The notes below the pieces were generated by a model. The model ran no database searches, was not told the origin of the DNA, and saw only the letters and a list, made by a program, of their open reading frames with translations. The position numbers and the translations under genes were made by a program. A stretch of 64,000 nucleotides of DNA from Nocardia ignorata NBRC 108230 (lineage in GTDB: Bacteria > Actinomycetota > Actinomycetes > Mycobacteriales > Mycobacteriaceae), in assembly GCF_001612905.1 (NCBI RefSeq), contig NZ_BDBI01000028.1, forward strand, positions 62,001-126,000. Reading direction: 5' to 3'. Each line of letters begins with the position of its first letter. Position 1 is the stretch's first letter. Below, in pieces: positions 62,869 through 64,000 of this stretch.

Positions 62869-63870
62869 TCAGCGTGGCAGCGGCGCGGCATGCGTGCCAC
62901 GCCGCACCAGCCGCACCTCGTGCACCGTTCGTTCGGGTTCGATCTGCGGATCCTCGACGCGGTCGAGCAGGTGCGCCGTCGCCTGGCGCGCCAGCGCGGT
63001 GAGGTCGACCGCCACGGTGGTGAGGTCGAAGGCGCGCAACACGGCCAACGGAATGTCGTCGAAGCCGACGATGGTGAGCTGTTCGGGTACCGGCCGCGCG
63101 GCCCGCGCCGCCGCCTCGAGCGCACCGATGGCCAGGACATCGTTGGCGCAGAACACCGCGGTGACGCCGGGCCGGGCGGCGAGGATGTCGTGGAGTGCCG
63201 CGCGGCCGTCGTCGATGCCGAAGGGCACCTCGCGCACCGCGTCCGGGTGGATCGCGATGCCGCGGCGAGCCAGCGCATCCCGGAAACCGCGGAGCCGTTC
63301 GCTGCCGGTGCTCGTGGTCGCGGGCCCGGTGATGATCCCGATGTCGGTGTGACCCAGCTCGACGAACAGGTCGGCGACGAGTCGTGCGCCGCGGATGTTG
63401 TCGGGAACGGCGGCCGATGCTGTTGTGCGACCGGAGATTTCGCGGTTGATGAGGCAATAGGGGACACCGCGGCGCTCGATCTCGTCGGCCAGCCGCGAAT
63501 CGGAGGTGGTGGTGAGCAGGACACCGTCGAAGGACCCGTCGAAGATGGGAGCGCTGCCGGGTTCGCGGATGTCGGCGTCGTGCAGGAGCACACCGAGATA
63601 GCCGCGCACGTCGAGTTCGCGCACGATCGGCGCCACCAGCGCACCGTAGAACGGGTTGGTGAGTTCGCCGACCACGATGCCGATGCGCCGTGATCGGCTC
63701 GTGGACAAGGACCGCCCGGATTGCAAGGGGACGTAACCCAATTCGCGCGCGACCTCACGAACGAGCCGGCGGGTCGCTTCGGAGGTACCGCGCTGATCGC
63801 GCAGCGCCCGCGACACCGTCGCCTGGGAGACGCCCGCCCGCTTGGCGACGTCGATACTCGTCACTGCCAT
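62869..63870 (-). CDS. LacI-family transcriptional regulator
   Basis: 333 residues. The LacI helix-turn-helix and hinge (SIDVAKRAGVSQATVSRALR, then ATRRLVREVARELGYVPLQS) precede a periplasmic-binding-protein-like domain (RIGIVVGELTNPFYGALVAP, VTAVFCANDVLAIGALEAA, VGFDDIPLAVLRAFDLTTVA). It presumably controls a sugar or related operon; the divergent gene at the right edge is the first candidate. Operator palindromes lie 6 bp upstream of its start. Confidence 0.95.
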   Translation of the reverse strand: MAVTSIDVAKRAGVSQATVSRALRDQRGTSEATRRLVREVARELGYVPLQSGRSLSTSRSRRIGIVVGELTNPFYGALVAPIVRELDVRGYLGVLLHDADIREPGSAPIFDGSFDGVLLTTTSDSRLADEIERRGVPYCLINREISGRTTASAAVPDNIRGARLVADLFVELGHTDIGIITGPATTSTGSERLRGFRDALARRGIAIHPDAVREVPFGIDDGRAALHDILAARPGVTAVFCANDVLAIGALEAAARAARPVPEQLTIVGFDDIPLAVLRAFDLTTVAVDLTALARQATAHLLDRVEDPQIEPERTVHEVRLVRRGTHAAPLPR

Positions 63871-63876
63871 CCCTAG

Positions 63877-63945
63877 AGCATACGTATGCTGAGCTATTCA
63901 TAGTGGTGGTCATGCTTCCTGCCCATTGACATGTATACGTATGCA
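63877..63945. promoter_or_regulatory. Two LacI-type operators
   Basis: AGCATACGTATGCT at 63877-63890 is a perfect 14-bp palindrome, with the CG centre normal for LacI proteins. TGTATACGTATGCA at 63932-63945 is the same element with 12 of 14 symmetric positions. Centres are 55 bp apart. A TTGACA at 63926-63931 abuts the second, so repression would cover the divergent promoter. Confidence 0.75.
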
Positions 63946-63949
63946 ATCC

Positions 63950-64000
63950 ATGGTCGCCACCATGTCCCTACCTGTTCTCACCGAAACCACGGTCCTCAAG
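63950..64000 (+). CDS. Start of the gene divergent from lacI (partial)
   Basis: An open frame from ATG 63950 (or ATG 63962) reaches the window edge and reads MVATMSLPVLTETTVLK. It follows TTGACA and the second LacI operator, so it is probably the regulated target, but 17 codons do not show its function. Confidence 0.5.
   Translation, partial: MVATMSLPVLTETTVLK

Overview
The window is GC-rich chromosomal DNA with dense, short-gapped genes. It most likely comes from a mycolic-acid actinomycete, with Nocardia or a close Rhodococcus/Mycobacterium relative fitting best. The pointers are two tandem MspA-type outer-membrane porins, an MmpL exporter, several FadE-type acyl-CoA dehydrogenases, a PHA synthase/depolymerase locus, a PucR-type regulator fauna and an endoglycoceramidase-like glycosidase. 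The species is not determined here. No rRNA, tRNA, CRISPR array, insertion sequence or prophage was recognised.

Layout. 1-7.1 kb: end of a secreted propeller-like protein; a YdeP-type molybdopterin oxidoreductase with its maturation factor FdhD, separated by a FUSC membrane protein, a LysR regulator and a decayed DUF1345 gene; a DUF488 fragment. 7.1-20.8 kb: a short UvrA paralogue, an old-yellow enzyme with a divergent MarR, a large LuxR ATPase, a secreted hydrolase, a PucR regulator, an AarF-type kinase followed by a nitrate/nitrite-sensor-type histidine kinase, and a PaaX regulator divergent from an SDR. 20.8-28.6 kb: an alkylsulfatase, then an overlapping GAP-family / SulP / DUF4203 membrane operon, a PLDc_N-SHOCT protein, DUF389 and an AI-2E-type protein. 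Several promoters here share the palindrome TCACCC-N5-GGGTGA. 28.6-40.3 kb: kinase-like protein, a broken AfsR/LuxR fragment, a coupled SPFH / NAD-kinase-like pair behind a palindromic operator, serine hydrolase, phospholipase D, coiled-coil proteins, secreted lipase, NADP-type glutamate dehydrogenase, TetR.

40.4-56.7 kb is dominated by acyl-CoA and polyester metabolism: a frameshifted large acyl-CoA dehydrogenase, an endoglycoceramidase-like enzyme, a TetR, a degenerate SDR, an intact DUF1345 protein, phaC with a divergent PucR/CdaR regulator and a PhaZ-like depolymerase, two MspA porins, and an operon of three acyl-CoA dehydrogenases containing a coupled 19-codon ORF. 56.7-64 kb: MmpL, a flavin amine oxidase, an MBL-fold hydrolase, a lactate 2-monooxygenase-type enzyme, a LacI regulator and the first codons of its divergent target.

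The most notable signals are regulatory. (i) A CACAAC-N4-GTTGTG operator, in its best form a perfect 36-bp palindrome, lies before the porins, between mmpL and the amine oxidase, and between the MBL hydrolase and the lactate oxidase, suggesting one regulon that spans about 11 kb. (ii) TCACCC-N5-GGGTGA recurs at three membrane-protein or sulfatase promoters. (iii) ACTCGAA-N5-TTCGAGT is shared by two loci 11 kb apart. Five gene remnants or frameshifts (DUF1345, DUF488, AfsR-like, FadE, and the missing start codon of phaC) also deserve checking against raw reads.
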